Assembly: GCF_037977235.1 (NCBI RefSeq)
Contig: NZ_CP150276.1
Location: 2,790,001-2,854,000 of the forward strand
Reading direction: 5' to 3'
From: Paenibacillus sp. FSL K6-0276
Lineage (GTDB): Bacteria > Bacillota > Bacilli > Paenibacillales > Paenibacillaceae
DNA: 64,000 nucleotides
Shown here: positions 1 to 9,069 of the stretch, one piece after another
Layout: the number at the start of each line of letters is the position of its first letter
Position numbering within the stretch: position 1 is the stretch's first letter
The notes under the pieces: generated by a model
Databases searched by the model: none
Seen by the model: the letters and a program-made list of their open reading frames with translations, nothing else
What the model was told of the DNA's origin: nothing
Program-made: the position numbers and the translations under genes

Positions 1-196
1 GACAGAAGAGGAAATTATCAATATCCTACTTAACCTGAACAAGAAGATGAAGACAACCTTCATAGTTGTAACACATGAGCTCAAAGTTGCGGAACAAATG
101 CAACGGATATTCACGCTTCAGGACGGATATATGATTACAGAGAAACAAACTTCTTCGAATACAGAACTCGAAGGGGGTAAACTCATTGAGGATTAG
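1..196 (+). CDS. ABC transporter ATP-binding protein, C-terminal end (5' truncated by window)
   Basis: Only the last 64 codons are present, read from base 2 to the TAG at 194-196. The residues FIVVTHEL followed by a variable tail match the H-loop ('switch' histidine) region of an ABC ATPase. The next gene, an FtsX/MacB-type permease, starts inside this gene's last codons (11-base overlap), and an HlyD-like adaptor follows. This ATPase therefore most likely powers a MacAB/YknXYZ-type export complex at the cytoplasmic membrane. The Walker motifs lie upstream of the window, so the family call rests on the H-loop and the neighbours. Confidence 0.75.
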   Translation, partial: TEEEIINILLNLNKKMKTTFIVVTHELKVAEQMQRIFTLQDGYMITEKQTSSNTELEGGKLIED

Positions 197-1562
197 TGAT
201 ATTTCACGTTTGGCTTGGGAGCAAGTCAAACGACGGAAAGTTGTCACAGGTCTTTGTATGGCTGGTATATCGATTGGCTGTGCTGCTATTATTGTTGCTT
301 TAAGTATAGGAGATTCCGCGCAAAGCTATACGGAGCGGGAAATTAACCGAAATTTCAAAATGGATGAAATTACAGTGACTCCGAACAGCGGCATCCCTTC
401 ACAAAAGGGAGGCGAAGGAAGTGGAGCTCCTCCTGCTGATGCAAAGCTCGACCCCGGCAGGCTGACGGCTCAGAAACTGGAAATTGTTCAAAGCCTGCGG
501 CATGTTACCGCAGCAGCACCTTTTCAAGAGCTTGGCTACATACAAATGACTACAATCGATAATAAAATTACTGACGTACAGCTTATAGGAACGGATCTTC
601 GTTTGCTAACGAAATATGACCATAAATTTAAGCAGGGTGGTCCTTCTGATTCAGTTGGTATGGCAGTGTTGAACTATGGAGCAACTGTAGGATTGATTGA
701 TACCGAGACTCGACAGCGTCTTTTTGATCAACTGAATACAGATCCTTACAATAATAAGTTAATGGAACAGTACAACAGTTTAAGCATGCTTCCGTCGGAT
801 ATGTACAAGCAACAGGTTCAATTACAGTCGTATGACCCTACTTCTCAAAGTGGACGATCTCTAGTCAGCTCACCGATTCAAATTGTTGGGATATTGGATA
901 GTGGGGGGAACCCTGATATGGCGATGTACGACAAGAAGATCTACGTGTCGCTAGAGACTGGTGAGCGTCTGGTTGAACAACTGAAACTAATGAATGGAAC
1001 TGCTGGACAGAAGGATGTCTTCAACTCAGCCATTGTAAAAGTCGACAGTACGGACAACATTGTTCAAGTGGAGAAGCTTATCCAGAAACTCACACTAAAC
1101 ACAAGCACGAACTTGTACCAAAAAGAGGCGATGGCTTCTACCTTCAGTATGGTCAAGAAAGCAGCGCTAGGTATTGGTGTATTTATTCTTATTATTGCTT
1201 CGATCTCGATTATTGTTGCGATGACCATGTCCACCCATCAACGTCGACGCCAGATCGGCATTATGAAAGTGCTAGGTGCCAATATGGGGCAGATCCGAAA
1301 TATGTTCATTACAGAAGCGGCATTGCTCGGGATGCTGGGCGGCTTGCTCGGCATTGTCTTTTCGTACTTGATTGTATTTGGCATAAATAAGCTCATTGGT
1401 ACCGCCGGAATGGGGATGGGTGAACCATTAGTAATTACTATTCCTCTGATGACCCTTCCAATAGGGATCGCATTTGCAGTGATGACAGGTGTACTATCGG
1501 GAATTTATCCGGCGATCAGCGCGTCCAGAACGAATGCGCTCACGGCGATAAAACGGGATTAG
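186..1562 (+). CDS. MacB/FtsX-type ABC transporter permease
   Basis: A 458-residue membrane protein with MacB architecture: an N-terminal transmembrane helix (about residues 20-42), a long extracytoplasmic MacB_PCD-like domain (about 45-320), then three helices of the FtsX domain (about 328-350, 375-400, 418-445). The segment RRRQIGIMKVLGA before the second helix is the typical FtsX coupling helix. Start is TTG at 186, with AAGGGGG 8 bases upstream and overlap with the ATPase gene, which points to translational coupling. Known members export peptides, lipids or antibiotics by mechanotransmission rather than alternating access. The substrate is not visible here. Confidence 0.88.
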   Translation: MRISDISRLAWEQVKRRKVVTGLCMAGISIGCAAIIVALSIGDSAQSYTEREINRNFKMDEITVTPNSGIPSQKGGEGSGAPPADAKLDPGRLTAQKLEIVQSLRHVTAAAPFQELGYIQMTTIDNKITDVQLIGTDLRLLTKYDHKFKQGGPSDSVGMAVLNYGATVGLIDTETRQRLFDQLNTDPYNNKLMEQYNSLSMLPSDMYKQQVQLQSYDPTSQSGRSLVSSPIQIVGILDSGGNPDMAMYDKKIYVSLETGERLVEQLKLMNGTAGQKDVFNSAIVKVDSTDNIVQVEKLIQKLTLNTSTNLYQKEAMASTFSMVKKAALGIGVFILIIASISIIVAMTMSTHQRRRQIGIMKVLGANMGQIRNMFITEAALLGMLGGLLGIVFSYLIVFGINKLIGTAGMGMGEPLVITIPLMTLPIGIAFAVMTGVLSGIYPAISASRTNALTAIKRD

Positions 1563-1592
1563 CTATTTTTAAGTTGAAAGGAAGCAGAAGTG

Positions 1593-2681
1593 ATGAAGAG
1601 GAGAATCAAGTGGATTGTATTAGTATTGATCATTATTGCAGCAGGTTATTTTGTATACAGCAAGATGTATAAAACCGAGGCACAGCTAGAACCTGTTGAA
1701 CCGCCACAAGCGATAACTTTTGAAGTGACACAGGAAACCATCACGAACTCCGTTCAGGTCAAAGGAAATTCACAATATGAGCATGAAACGCTTGTATATG
1801 CACCGTATGCTTCAAAGGTAACCAAGTGGAAGGTTGAGAACGGTGGGCAAGTAAAGAAAGGGGATTTATTGTTTACCCTCGATCAGGAAGCCTTAAAGAA
1901 TGAGATTGATACACAAGAGGCGACCACCCGAAAGGCTCAGCTAGAAGCAGAATTAAATGAATTTGTTAGTCAGCAGGATGCGGAGAATGCAGCCCTTGGA
2001 ACAACAGAATCCGAACGTATAAAAGCACTCGCAGCTCAAGAAACAGCGCGGCTGGGGGATGAACTAAACCAAGTGAATGCTGATATACAGGCTCGTGAAT
2101 TAAAAGAAAAGAAGGCTAAGCTTAAAACAGCGCTCTACCATGCTCCGGCATCTGGGGTTTTTCTATTCGATAGCGCGAGTGAAATTCCGCAAACAGTGAC
2201 AGACAATCAATACATCGGAAAAATTGTAGATATGAACAAGCTTGAATTCATAGCTCTTGTTGGTGAACAAGATGTCTTCCGTATTAAGACGGGGATGAAG
2301 GTCGGTGTTAAAATGACAGCTTTAAAAGATTTAAAGCTATCTGGAGAAGTAACAAAGGTATCTAAATTTGCTAAGACTGCTTCGGGTCAGAATGCTACTG
2401 CTACTTCGGTTCCACAATTTGAAGTGGTAATCTCACTACAGCCTGACGAGCACTTGATTGGTGGACTAAGCTTGAGTGGAGAAATCGAGACTGTCCGCAA
2501 AGAAAATGCCATCGTTGTATCCAGCATCGCAGTAATGCATGAAGGAGATCTCTCCTACGTGATGCTGGATAAAGGCAATGGGGAATATGAACGAAGAGAT
2601 ATCAAAGTGGGCATGGAGACGGCAGACAAAACAGAGGCCGTCTCCGGGTTGAAAGTAGGAGATGTTGTTGTCCTTCAGTAA
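1593..2681 (+). CDS. HlyD/RND-type periplasmic adaptor subunit of ABC exporter
   Basis: A 362-residue protein with an N-terminal membrane anchor (about residues 6-23), a biotinyl-lipoyl-like half motif (KVENGGQVKKGDLLFTLD), a charged coiled coil (about 100-180) and a beta-barrel domain near the C-terminus. This is the membrane fusion protein layout of YknX/MacA. It follows the permease by about 30 bases with AAAGGAAG as ribosome binding site. ATG at 1593 is preferred, and an overlapping GTG at 1590 is also possible. In Gram-positive bacteria such adaptors bridge the permease to the outside of the cell. Last gene of the operon; the next gene is convergent. Confidence 0.85.
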   Translation: MKRRIKWIVLVLIIIAAGYFVYSKMYKTEAQLEPVEPPQAITFEVTQETITNSVQVKGNSQYEHETLVYAPYASKVTKWKVENGGQVKKGDLLFTLDQEALKNEIDTQEATTRKAQLEAELNEFVSQQDAENAALGTTESERIKALAAQETARLGDELNQVNADIQARELKEKKAKLKTALYHAPASGVFLFDSASEIPQTVTDNQYIGKIVDMNKLEFIALVGEQDVFRIKTGMKVGVKMTALKDLKLSGEVTKVSKFAKTASGQNATATSVPQFEVVISLQPDEHLIGGLSLSGEIETVRKENAIVVSSIAVMHEGDLSYVMLDKGNGEYERRDIKVGMETADKTEAVSGLKVGDVVVLQ

Positions 2682-2700
2682 GGATTGAAATAGGCTAATC

Positions 2701-3999
2701 CTATTTCTCAATCGTAAGTCTCCAAGATTTAATATCTTTGTTTAGCTCGGTAAGGTCAGGAACCGGAACTGGCTCGTCGGATAGATTATATTTAGCTTTC
2801 AATGCTAAAATCCGATAGACGCTCTCATCAATCCGTGTTTCCTGTATCTTACCTTTTTTTACATTGTCCAGTAGTGAATCTATTACTCGTTGCTCATTAT
2901 CATAGCCGTGTGCGATAAGTAAGATATCACTGCCTGCATTAACGGTATCTACCGCCGCATTGGCAAGGTTGTAATTCTTCATGATAGCACCCATAGTTAG
3001 ATCATCTGTAATTACGAGTCCTTGATAATTCATTTCTCCACGAAGTAGTTCACCAATTATTTTACTTGATAGAGATGCTGGTTTATCAGGATCTAGTTTT
3101 GGAAACAAAATATGAGCGACCATAACGGCGTCTGTCCCCTCTTTAATCGCAGCTTGAAAAGGGAGCCATTCTAAATCTGCGAGCTCTTCAGCGGTCATAT
3201 TCACAATCGGCAGATCAAGGTGGGAATCGACTGAAGTATCACCGTGACCAGGGAAATGTTTAACAACGGGCACAACACCTTCGCTCTCAATGCCCTTCAT
3301 TTCGGAGATTCCTAGTGTACTGACTAGTTCAGCGGAGTTGCCAAAGGAACGATCTCCAATCACAGGATTATCTGGATTGCTATTGATATCAAGGACGGGA
3401 GCAAAGTTCATATTAAATCCGGCTGAAATCACTTCTCTTGCGAGCAGCTTGCCCATCATTTCGGCAGCGTTAGCATCATTACGGGTACCCACCGTTCCAT
3501 TAGAGGGGAAAGAAGCATACTCCTTAGGCATCCGACTGACTTTTCCACCCTCCTGATCGATACTCATGAATAATGGGGCAGGATTACCGTTGTTACTCTC
3601 TTTCATGGAATTGACAAGGCTGATCATTCCCTTTAAGTCTTGAATATTATTCTTATAAAGGATGATTCCACCGACCTTGTCATCAGCAATCATCCTTTTT
3701 GCTTGATCATCTAGAACGGTTCCATCAATACCAACAAGAAGCATTTGTCCGATCTTCTCTTCGAGACTCATATTGGAAACCTGAAGAGCGATAGGATCAC
3801 TCTCTGAGGTGGGAGCAGGTGTGGTACTGGAGACGGGTAATGGTATGGATTCGGCATTCGGCGAGTTTGTTACGACAGATTGGGAGCTATTACTGCTATT
3901 GGAGCAGCTAGTTATGAGAAGCATAGACAACATAGCTGAAGCTAGTAGGAGGCTGCCGGTGGATTTAGGTTTTAGGATGTTACGAGTAAGAATGGTCAT
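2701..3999 (-). CDS. nagZ: beta-N-acetylhexosaminidase, GH3 family lipoprotein (NagZ-like)
   Basis: A 432-residue GH3 glycosidase. The N-terminus has a hydrophobic signal and a lipobox ending at Cys32 (LLITSC), followed by a Ser/Asn/Pro-rich linker, so it should be a surface lipoprotein. The GH3 NagZ signature KHFPGHGDTSVDSH is present; family knowledge assigns the His/Asp of this loop as acid/base catalyst, and the nucleophile Asp is in VITDDLTMGAI. Likely role: removal of GlcNAc from muropeptides outside the cell during wall recycling. Length is typical of Bacillales secreted NagZ without the extra C-terminal domain. It ends 20 bases from the convergent adaptor gene. Confidence 0.9.
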   Translation of the reverse strand: MTILTRNILKPKSTGSLLLASAMLSMLLITSCSNSSNSSQSVVTNSPNAESIPLPVSSTTPAPTSESDPIALQVSNMSLEEKIGQMLLVGIDGTVLDDQAKRMIADDKVGGIILYKNNIQDLKGMISLVNSMKESNNGNPAPLFMSIDQEGGKVSRMPKEYASFPSNGTVGTRNDANAAEMMGKLLAREVISAGFNMNFAPVLDINSNPDNPVIGDRSFGNSAELVSTLGISEMKGIESEGVVPVVKHFPGHGDTSVDSHLDLPIVNMTAEELADLEWLPFQAAIKEGTDAVMVAHILFPKLDPDKPASLSSKIIGELLRGEMNYQGLVITDDLTMGAIMKNYNLANAAVDTVNAGSDILLIAHGYDNEQRVIDSLLDNVKKGKIQETRIDESVYRILALKAKYNLSDEPVPVPDLTELNKDIKSWRLTIEK

Positions 4000-4127
4000 C
4001 AGAAAAAGTCGTCCCTTCGTTGCTTATTTAGATGTCAAAAGGATGAATCCTTGCTGACTTAGGTACACGGTGATAAGATGAACTTAAATCTTTACATATT
4101 AAAATTGAATAATGAGGTGACGGTCAG

Positions 4128-4631
4128 ATGAAAGATGGATTAGTAAACGCACTTAATGAACAGATGAATTTCGAGTTTTATTCCGCTCATGTTTATCTAG
4201 CTATGGCTGCCTATTGTTCCGGTGAAAGTCTGGATGGTTTTGCGAACTTTTTCTTGATTCAAGCAGAAGAAGAACGATTCCATGCCATGAAAATCTATAA
4301 GTTCCTTAATGATCGAGATAATCGGGCTACCCTTGAAGCATTACCAGAGCCGAAGAACGAGTACTCTTCGATGCTGGATACTTTTGAACATGCGTTCGCG
4401 CATGAACAACAAAACACGAAACGGTTCTATCATTTGGCTGACTTGGCACTGGATGAGCGTGAGCATGCAACGATCTATTTCTTGAAATGGTTTATTGACG
4501 AGCAAGTTGAAGAAGAAGCGCTCTTTAGCAACATTATTAGTAAACTGAAACGAATTGATAAAGATAGCAACGCCTTCTACATGCTGGATGCTGAATTTGC
4601 TGCACGAACTTTTACAGCTCCTGCTGAATAA
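4128..4631 (+). CDS. ftnA: ferritin
   Basis: A 167-residue non-haem bacterial ferritin. The four-helix diiron site is readable: Glu16 in MNFEFYSAHVY, Glu49 and His52 in EEERFH, Glu93 in HEQQN, and an acidic patch VEEEA near 128. Family function is Fe(II) oxidation and storage in a 24-subunit shell in the cytosol. Start ATG 4128 has GAGGTGACG upstream. The gene stands alone, with a bidirectional terminator separating it from the convergent beta-propeller gene. No Fur box could be called with confidence in the 128-base upstream gap. Confidence 0.92.
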   Translation: MKDGLVNALNEQMNFEFYSAHVYLAMAAYCSGESLDGFANFFLIQAEEERFHAMKIYKFLNDRDNRATLEALPEPKNEYSSMLDTFEHAFAHEQQNTKRFYHLADLALDEREHATIYFLKWFIDEQVEEEALFSNIISKLKRIDKDSNAFYMLDAEFAARTFTAPAE

Positions 4632-4646
4632 GTTATTGAAGCCCCG

Positions 4647-4671
4647 AAGCCTGAGAAATCAGGCTTTTTTA
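4647..4671. terminator. bidirectional rho-independent terminator (ferritin / beta-propeller gene)
   Basis: Perfect 8-bp stem AAGCCTGA / TCAGGCTT with a 4-base loop and a T run on the + strand. It sits between two convergent genes. Confidence 0.85.
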
Positions 4672-6027
4672 TTTTATAGAAGAAGGAAGTTTTATGGCAA
4701 GCAGCTTATTATCTGTCCGGATCATCAGCATTCCTCCAGTTTTAAGCGAAGGGGCAAAGTTACGGGAGCCGGTATTCACGGTGAAAATAGGCTTCAACGT
4801 CAACATGTCATAAGCATGAAATAGGCCATCTGATTGTCCGCTATAAACCACGTTTCCGAAAAGATCCGTCTGAACTACAGGATTCTCACCATTATTGAGG
4901 ACTACGACCTGACCATTTCCAAGTTTGAGTGCGGATAACGTCCCTGTATCATAATTGGAATATAACATTCTTTGCATATGGACTTGGTTTAGAGGATAAT
5001 CTTTCTCTTTAGCCATAGAGGTCCAGGTTTGAACTGGCTTACCTTCCGCTGAGTAATTCCAGAAATCATATTTCACAAGCTTTCTGCCCTGAAAAATATA
5101 GAAGTCATTTCCGTCCAAGAACGCGGTCCCATTTACACCACCAAATGTGAATGCTCCATCTTTATTCTCGGTATCTGTCCATTTATATAAACGTTCTCCT
5201 TTAAGTTCACCCGTCTTTACGTTGAATACAGAAACTTTAACATTACGATTTACAGTATCATCATCCATCATTAACGTATTGGTAATGGAGTAGAGAAGGC
5301 CATCCTTTACTGCTAGTGGCCACCATTGTCGGGTCTGGTCCCATAGTTTTTTGCCTGTCAGACTGTCATAAGCGGCAAGTCCGGTAGTTGTTAAAGCTCC
5401 CTGAGATAGATAACTCCGAATTACAACTCCATCAGTTTCCATAAGTTCAGTTAAGCCTGTAAAGTTACCGCTCTTCTCCTCAACCTTCCATTTGATCTTT
5501 CCACTGACGGCATCAACTGCTGCTAATTGCTCCTCTTGGGTAACATAAATGGTGGATCCTAAGCGCTGTATGTTTGTTGCTTTCGGTAGCGATAAGGAAG
5601 CTGACCATGCTTTTTTACCTGCTTCATTAACGGCATATAGGGAGCCACTTTGGGTCAGTCCGTAGATAAATCCATTACTGTACGTGAACAATGGGGCTAA
5701 TGCACTTCCGAATTCCCACATTTTTTTACCTGTTGTAGCATTCAATGCGACTAATTTTTTATTCTGCTGCAAGGCAAAGACCTTCCCATTCTCCGCAAGT
5801 GCTGTAACGTCCTGCCCTGTGGTTCTATCTTCCTTTAAGATGGCGAGCGGTGATGACCATACAGGTACAAGAAGGGGTGCTTTGACTTCATTGTAGTAGG
5901 GATTACTTGTGCTTATGACTGCTTTTTCAGCAAAAATGACTGACATTGAAGCGCTGCTTGTTAATGGCAATGCAATACTTGCTACAGCTATCACTTTAAT
6001 CATTCTCTTCTGCAAAGACTGAATCAT
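4669..6027 (-). CDS. PQQ-binding-like beta-propeller repeat protein, secreted
   Basis: A 452-residue protein with a signal peptide (about residues 10-33, Ala/Ser-rich after the hydrophobic core) and repeated blades of the pattern 'AxDAxTGKxxW' (ALNATTGKKMWEF, AVDAVSGKIKWKV, AYDSLTGKKLWDQ). This is the PQQ-type/BamB-like eight-blade propeller fold. There is no dehydrogenase catalytic domain and no evidence that it binds PQQ. In Paenibacillus such proteins are exported and of unknown role, perhaps scaffolds at the wall. Start ATG 6027 with GAGGGG upstream. Confidence 0.8.
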   Translation of the reverse strand: MIQSLQKRMIKVIAVASIALPLTSSASMSVIFAEKAVISTSNPYYNEVKAPLLVPVWSSPLAILKEDRTTGQDVTALAENGKVFALQQNKKLVALNATTGKKMWEFGSALAPLFTYSNGFIYGLTQSGSLYAVNEAGKKAWSASLSLPKATNIQRLGSTIYVTQEEQLAAVDAVSGKIKWKVEEKSGNFTGLTELMETDGVVIRSYLSQGALTTTGLAAYDSLTGKKLWDQTRQWWPLAVKDGLLYSITNTLMMDDDTVNRNVKVSVFNVKTGELKGERLYKWTDTENKDGAFTFGGVNGTAFLDGNDFYIFQGRKLVKYDFWNYSAEGKPVQTWTSMAKEKDYPLNQVHMQRMLYSNYDTGTLSALKLGNGQVVVLNNGENPVVQTDLFGNVVYSGQSDGLFHAYDMLTLKPIFTVNTGSRNFAPSLKTGGMLMIRTDNKLLAIKLPSSIK

Positions 6028-6110
6028 AGTTCCACGCCCCTCTGAAATTTAGCTTACTATAATTAGACATTTAAATTAGCAAAAAGTTACTATTCCAATA
6101 GAACAAGCAT

Positions 6111-6204
6111 AAACGCCTTCGGCGTTCTTATAAGGACGGTAAGCGTTTAAGCGAGAAATATAAAACTTAAAGTATAGTTACTAAACTTATACTTTCTTAT
6201 ATTT
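6111..6204. repeat. palindromic intergenic repeat-like element
   Basis: Three nested inverted repeats in the 350-base gap between divergent genes. AACGCC-TTC-GGCGTT lies at 6112-6126. An outer pair TAAACGC (6110-6116) / GCGTTTA (6143-6149) encloses the near-palindrome GTTCTTATAAGGAC. An A/T-rich hairpin has arms at 6156-6176 and 6188-6204. No ORF runs through it. The layout looks like a dispersed palindromic repeat of the type scattered in Paenibacillus intergenic regions, but copy number cannot be tested within this window, which holds only one copy. Confidence 0.45.
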
Positions 6205-6378
6205 ATGAAATAAAGTTGAACAGAGGCAAACTATGTTACGTTCCGCAAAACAGTTATGACCTAGCAACTCTATTTGACAGAGGGAACTATTACGCATCTT
6301 AGCAACACTGTTTCTCTAGACCCACCCGAATCTCTAAGTGTAGTATAGAACAATACTATTCTTTGGGGGTTCTTTTTT

Positions 6379-7248
6379 TTGGAAAATTACAACGACATCA
6401 AACAAGGCGAAAAAGGAGCTTGGCTAAGCATAGTTGCTTATATCTTCCTATCAGCCATCAAGCTGTTCATTGGTAAGGTTGCGGGATCACAAGCGTTGCT
6501 TGCAGACGGACTAAACAACAGCACTGATATTATTGCTTCTATCGCCGTACTAATCGGACTCAAGATTTCCAGAAGACCGCCGGATTCTAATCACAGCTAC
6601 GGGCATTTCAGAGCGGAGACCGTAGCATCATTAATTGCCTCATTCATTATGATTGTGGTAGGACTTCAAGTGTTGTATCAGGGCGTGAACAAATTTATCC
6701 AACACGAACTAGAAAGTCCGGATCTTATAGCAGCCTGGACGGCAGTCGGTTGTGCTGTAGTAATGATGGGTGTGTATATGTATAACATTAGGCTCGCCCG
6801 CTCCATTAACAGTAACGCAATGCGGGCAGTAGCACTGGATAATCGATCAGATGCTTTAGTTAGTATAGGCGCTTTTGTCGGGATTGTGGCTTCCGGATTT
6901 GGAATTCCTTGGCTTGATCCGCTTACAGCGATTATTGTCGGCCTGATCATCTGCAAGACGGCATGGGATATCTTTAGCAAAGCAACACATGATTTAACGG
7001 ACGGATTTGATGCGGAAGAGCTTGAACTGATGAAAGAAACCGTAGCTGAAATTGACGGAGTGCAATCCATTAAAGATATCAAAGCCCGCATCCATGGGAA
7101 CAACGTGCTAGTGGATACAACCGTGTTAGTGGATTCCGAGCTAAGTGTGGTGCAGAGCCATGATATTACGGAAGAAATTGAAGAACAATTGAAAGACCGA
7201 CACCAAGTTTCAAATGTACTTGTACACATTGAACCGGTACTGAAGTAG
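6379..7248 (+). CDS. cation diffusion facilitator (CDF) family transporter
   Basis: A 289-residue metal/proton antiporter with about six membrane helices and a C-terminal cytoplasmic ferredoxin-like dimerisation domain (about 205-285). Metal-site motifs are visible: LLADGLNNSTD in helix 2, HSYGHFRAE in the loop after it, and ALDNRSDALVSIG in helix 5. Family substrates are Zn, Mn, Co, Cd or Fe. The NxxxD/DxxxD pattern is common in the Mn/Fe subgroup, but specificity is not assured. Start TTG 6379 with GGGGGT 8 bases upstream. No yybP-ykoY (manganese) riboswitch is seen upstream. Confidence 0.88.
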   Translation: MENYNDIKQGEKGAWLSIVAYIFLSAIKLFIGKVAGSQALLADGLNNSTDIIASIAVLIGLKISRRPPDSNHSYGHFRAETVASLIASFIMIVVGLQVLYQGVNKFIQHELESPDLIAAWTAVGCAVVMMGVYMYNIRLARSINSNAMRAVALDNRSDALVSIGAFVGIVASGFGIPWLDPLTAIIVGLIICKTAWDIFSKATHDLTDGFDAEELELMKETVAEIDGVQSIKDIKARIHGNNVLVDTTVLVDSELSVVQSHDITEEIEEQLKDRHQVSNVLVHIEPVLK

Positions 7249-7728
7249 AGATGGACACAGAAGTGCGGCTTATATCTGGATATATGGAGTTTCGCCTGTG
7301 ATGTTGTTAATAGATCTTTTGTGCGGAAAGGTAGCGAATTAGTTGTATTTATCGATATGTAAATTTCAGGAAATTGGATGGTGATTTCGTGATTGAGTGG
7401 AAGGATTCTTATGATAAGGGAGTCTCAATTCTCTCAACCATTAACCTTAACCGTACGTAACCGATTGGCTTCTGAATCACATTAATAAATGCGATAAGCT
7501 AATAGGTGAATGTATGGCCACACGTGAAAGAGCAGTATAACTGTAAACCTCCAACGAAGATGCCGACGGGCATTTTCTTTTTTTTTGACGGGGAATGTTG
7601 TAAGGGAGTGCGTGTGAATATTCCCTCCGTTTTCCGAAGACATCATTGCAATTTATACTGGGTTAACGGTTTGTGTTATGATTTGAGTTATGAAGTATAG
7701 AGTCAGTATGGTAAAGGGGAGAGGAACG
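7249..7728. other. gene-poor stretch with degraded coding-like fragments
   Basis: No convincing gene in 480 bases. Short in-frame pieces at about 7380-7460 and 7463-7542 read like protein (the second ends GECMATRERAV before a stop at 7542) but share no start or ribosome binding site. They may be remains of a lost gene. A terminator follows at 7560-7586. Confidence 0.4.
7560..7586 (+). terminator. rho-independent terminator
   Basis: Stem ATGCC / GGCAT with a 4-base loop followed by TTTTCTTTTTTTTT. Its nearest upstream gene is the CDF transporter 310 bases before, so it probably served a gene now decayed in that gap. Confidence 0.7.
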
Positions 7729-8922
7729 ATGAAAACATTACGCATGTTAGCTTCAGGGTTTGCAATGCTACTAATACTGGGCCTAGTAAATTTGTACATT
7801 GGGTATCACGTTTGGCTGCTTGTTCATGAATGGTTTTCGGGTGCTTCCTCCGGTTTGTTCTGGACATTATTCGTGCTTGTTGCATTTGCGTATGTTGTCG
7901 GAATGATACCATGGCCTAAAATAATGAAACCATTAGCCAGATTCTTTAAAGTGATTGGATCGTATTATCTAGCTTGCATGGAATTTGCTATTATCATGTT
8001 GCCTTTAGCGGACCTGTTATATGTGCTACTCGGATGGATGGGAGTTGATCGCTCGCTCTACATCTCTGAAGCGGGAGGTACACTACTGATAATACTAATT
8101 GTTTTTCTAGTCTGGGGTTCGATCAATGCTTGGAGTACAGTTATCCGTACGCATCCCATTCCCATCGATAAATCCATCGGAACCAGTACGCCATTAACCA
8201 TCGCGGTTGCTTCTGATTTGCATTTAGGAAATATCGTGGGCAATCGGCATCTCAAAAAAATGGTAGCACAAATGAACGCTATGAAACCTGATGTAATTTT
8301 GCTGGCTGGGGATGTACTTGACGATAGTATAGAGCCTTTTATTCGTAATAGTATGAGTGAACAGCTGAAACAATTAAAAGCACGTTATGGTGTCTACGCA
8401 GTGCTGGGCAATCACGAATATTATGGTGGTTCGATTAAGGAATATACCGATTTGATGAGTAGCATAGGCATTAAAGTCCTACAGGATGAGGTTGAAGAAG
8501 TGGCAGGAACGTATATTGTAGGTCGAAAAGATAAGACTGCTGAGAATATGGAAGCCGGTGGTAGAATGAGCGTAAGCTCGTTATTGGATGGCCTCGATCT
8601 GATGCGTCCTGTGATAATGATGGATCATCAGCCTACCGGTTTCGATGTCGCAGCTCAGGAAGGGGTAGATATTCTGCTCTCCGGTCATACGCACCGTGGA
8701 CAGATTGCTCCAAATCACTGGATCACCAAACGTTTATTCGAACTGGACTGGGGATACCTCCGCAAGGATAACTTGCATGTAGTTGTCTCCTCTGGATACG
8801 GGACATGGGGACCTCCGATTCGTTTAGCCAGCCGTTCGGAGATCATTAAGCTTGAGGTGATGTTAGAAGGTACTAAACAATACAGCGAAGAAGCCGTATC
8901 CACAAAGACGGTATTAATCTAA
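7729..8922 (+). CDS. membrane-anchored metallophosphoesterase
   Basis: A 397-residue protein with four or five N-terminal helices (about residues 5-150) and a C-terminal calcineurin-like phosphoesterase domain. All metal-ligand motifs are present: ASDLHLG, LAGDVLDD, GNHEYYGG and GHTHRGQ. This is the YkuE/YaeI-like group; family members hydrolyse lipid-linked or nucleotide phosphoesters at the membrane. ATG 7729 is chosen because GGGGAGAGGAACG sits right before it; an earlier in-frame ATG at 7690 has no such site. The start lies 140 bases after the preceding terminator, so it has its own promoter. Confidence 0.88.
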   Translation: MKTLRMLASGFAMLLILGLVNLYIGYHVWLLVHEWFSGASSGLFWTLFVLVAFAYVVGMIPWPKIMKPLARFFKVIGSYYLACMEFAIIMLPLADLLYVLLGWMGVDRSLYISEAGGTLLIILIVFLVWGSINAWSTVIRTHPIPIDKSIGTSTPLTIAVASDLHLGNIVGNRHLKKMVAQMNAMKPDVILLAGDVLDDSIEPFIRNSMSEQLKQLKARYGVYAVLGNHEYYGGSIKEYTDLMSSIGIKVLQDEVEEVAGTYIVGRKDKTAENMEAGGRMSVSSLLDGLDLMRPVIMMDHQPTGFDVAAQEGVDILLSGHTHRGQIAPNHWITKRLFELDWGYLRKDNLHVVVSSGYGTWGPPIRLASRSEIIKLEVMLEGTKQYSEEAVSTKTVLI

Positions 8923-8943
8923 CAGAGTGAATAAATGATATGA

Positions 8944-8993
8944 GGCTGCCCTAATCCGTAGAATTTTCTGCGAGATGAGGCAGTTTCTTTTTC
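8944..8993 (+). terminator. rho-independent terminator after phosphoesterase
   Basis: Stem CTGCC / GGCAG (8946-8950 / 8979-8983) with an inner CGTAGA / TCTGCG pair, followed by a T-rich tract TTTCTTTTTCTTT. Confidence 0.6.
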
Positions 8994-9069
8994 TTTGACA
9001 ATTAGAAGAGCTTGTAATAGGGTTTAAAATAGTTAAGCACTTAACTAAAATGGAGTTGAAAAATCTATA

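Noticed and set aside
6028..6378. Manganese (yybP-ykoY) or other metal riboswitch before the CDF gene
   Set aside because: The conserved riboswitch blocks are absent; the palindromes present do not match that motif and the transporter starts with its own simple leader.
7506..7700. A 64-codon ORF upstream of the phosphoesterase
   Set aside because: It reads straight through a terminator hairpin and its T run (giving FFFF), which a real gene would not contain.
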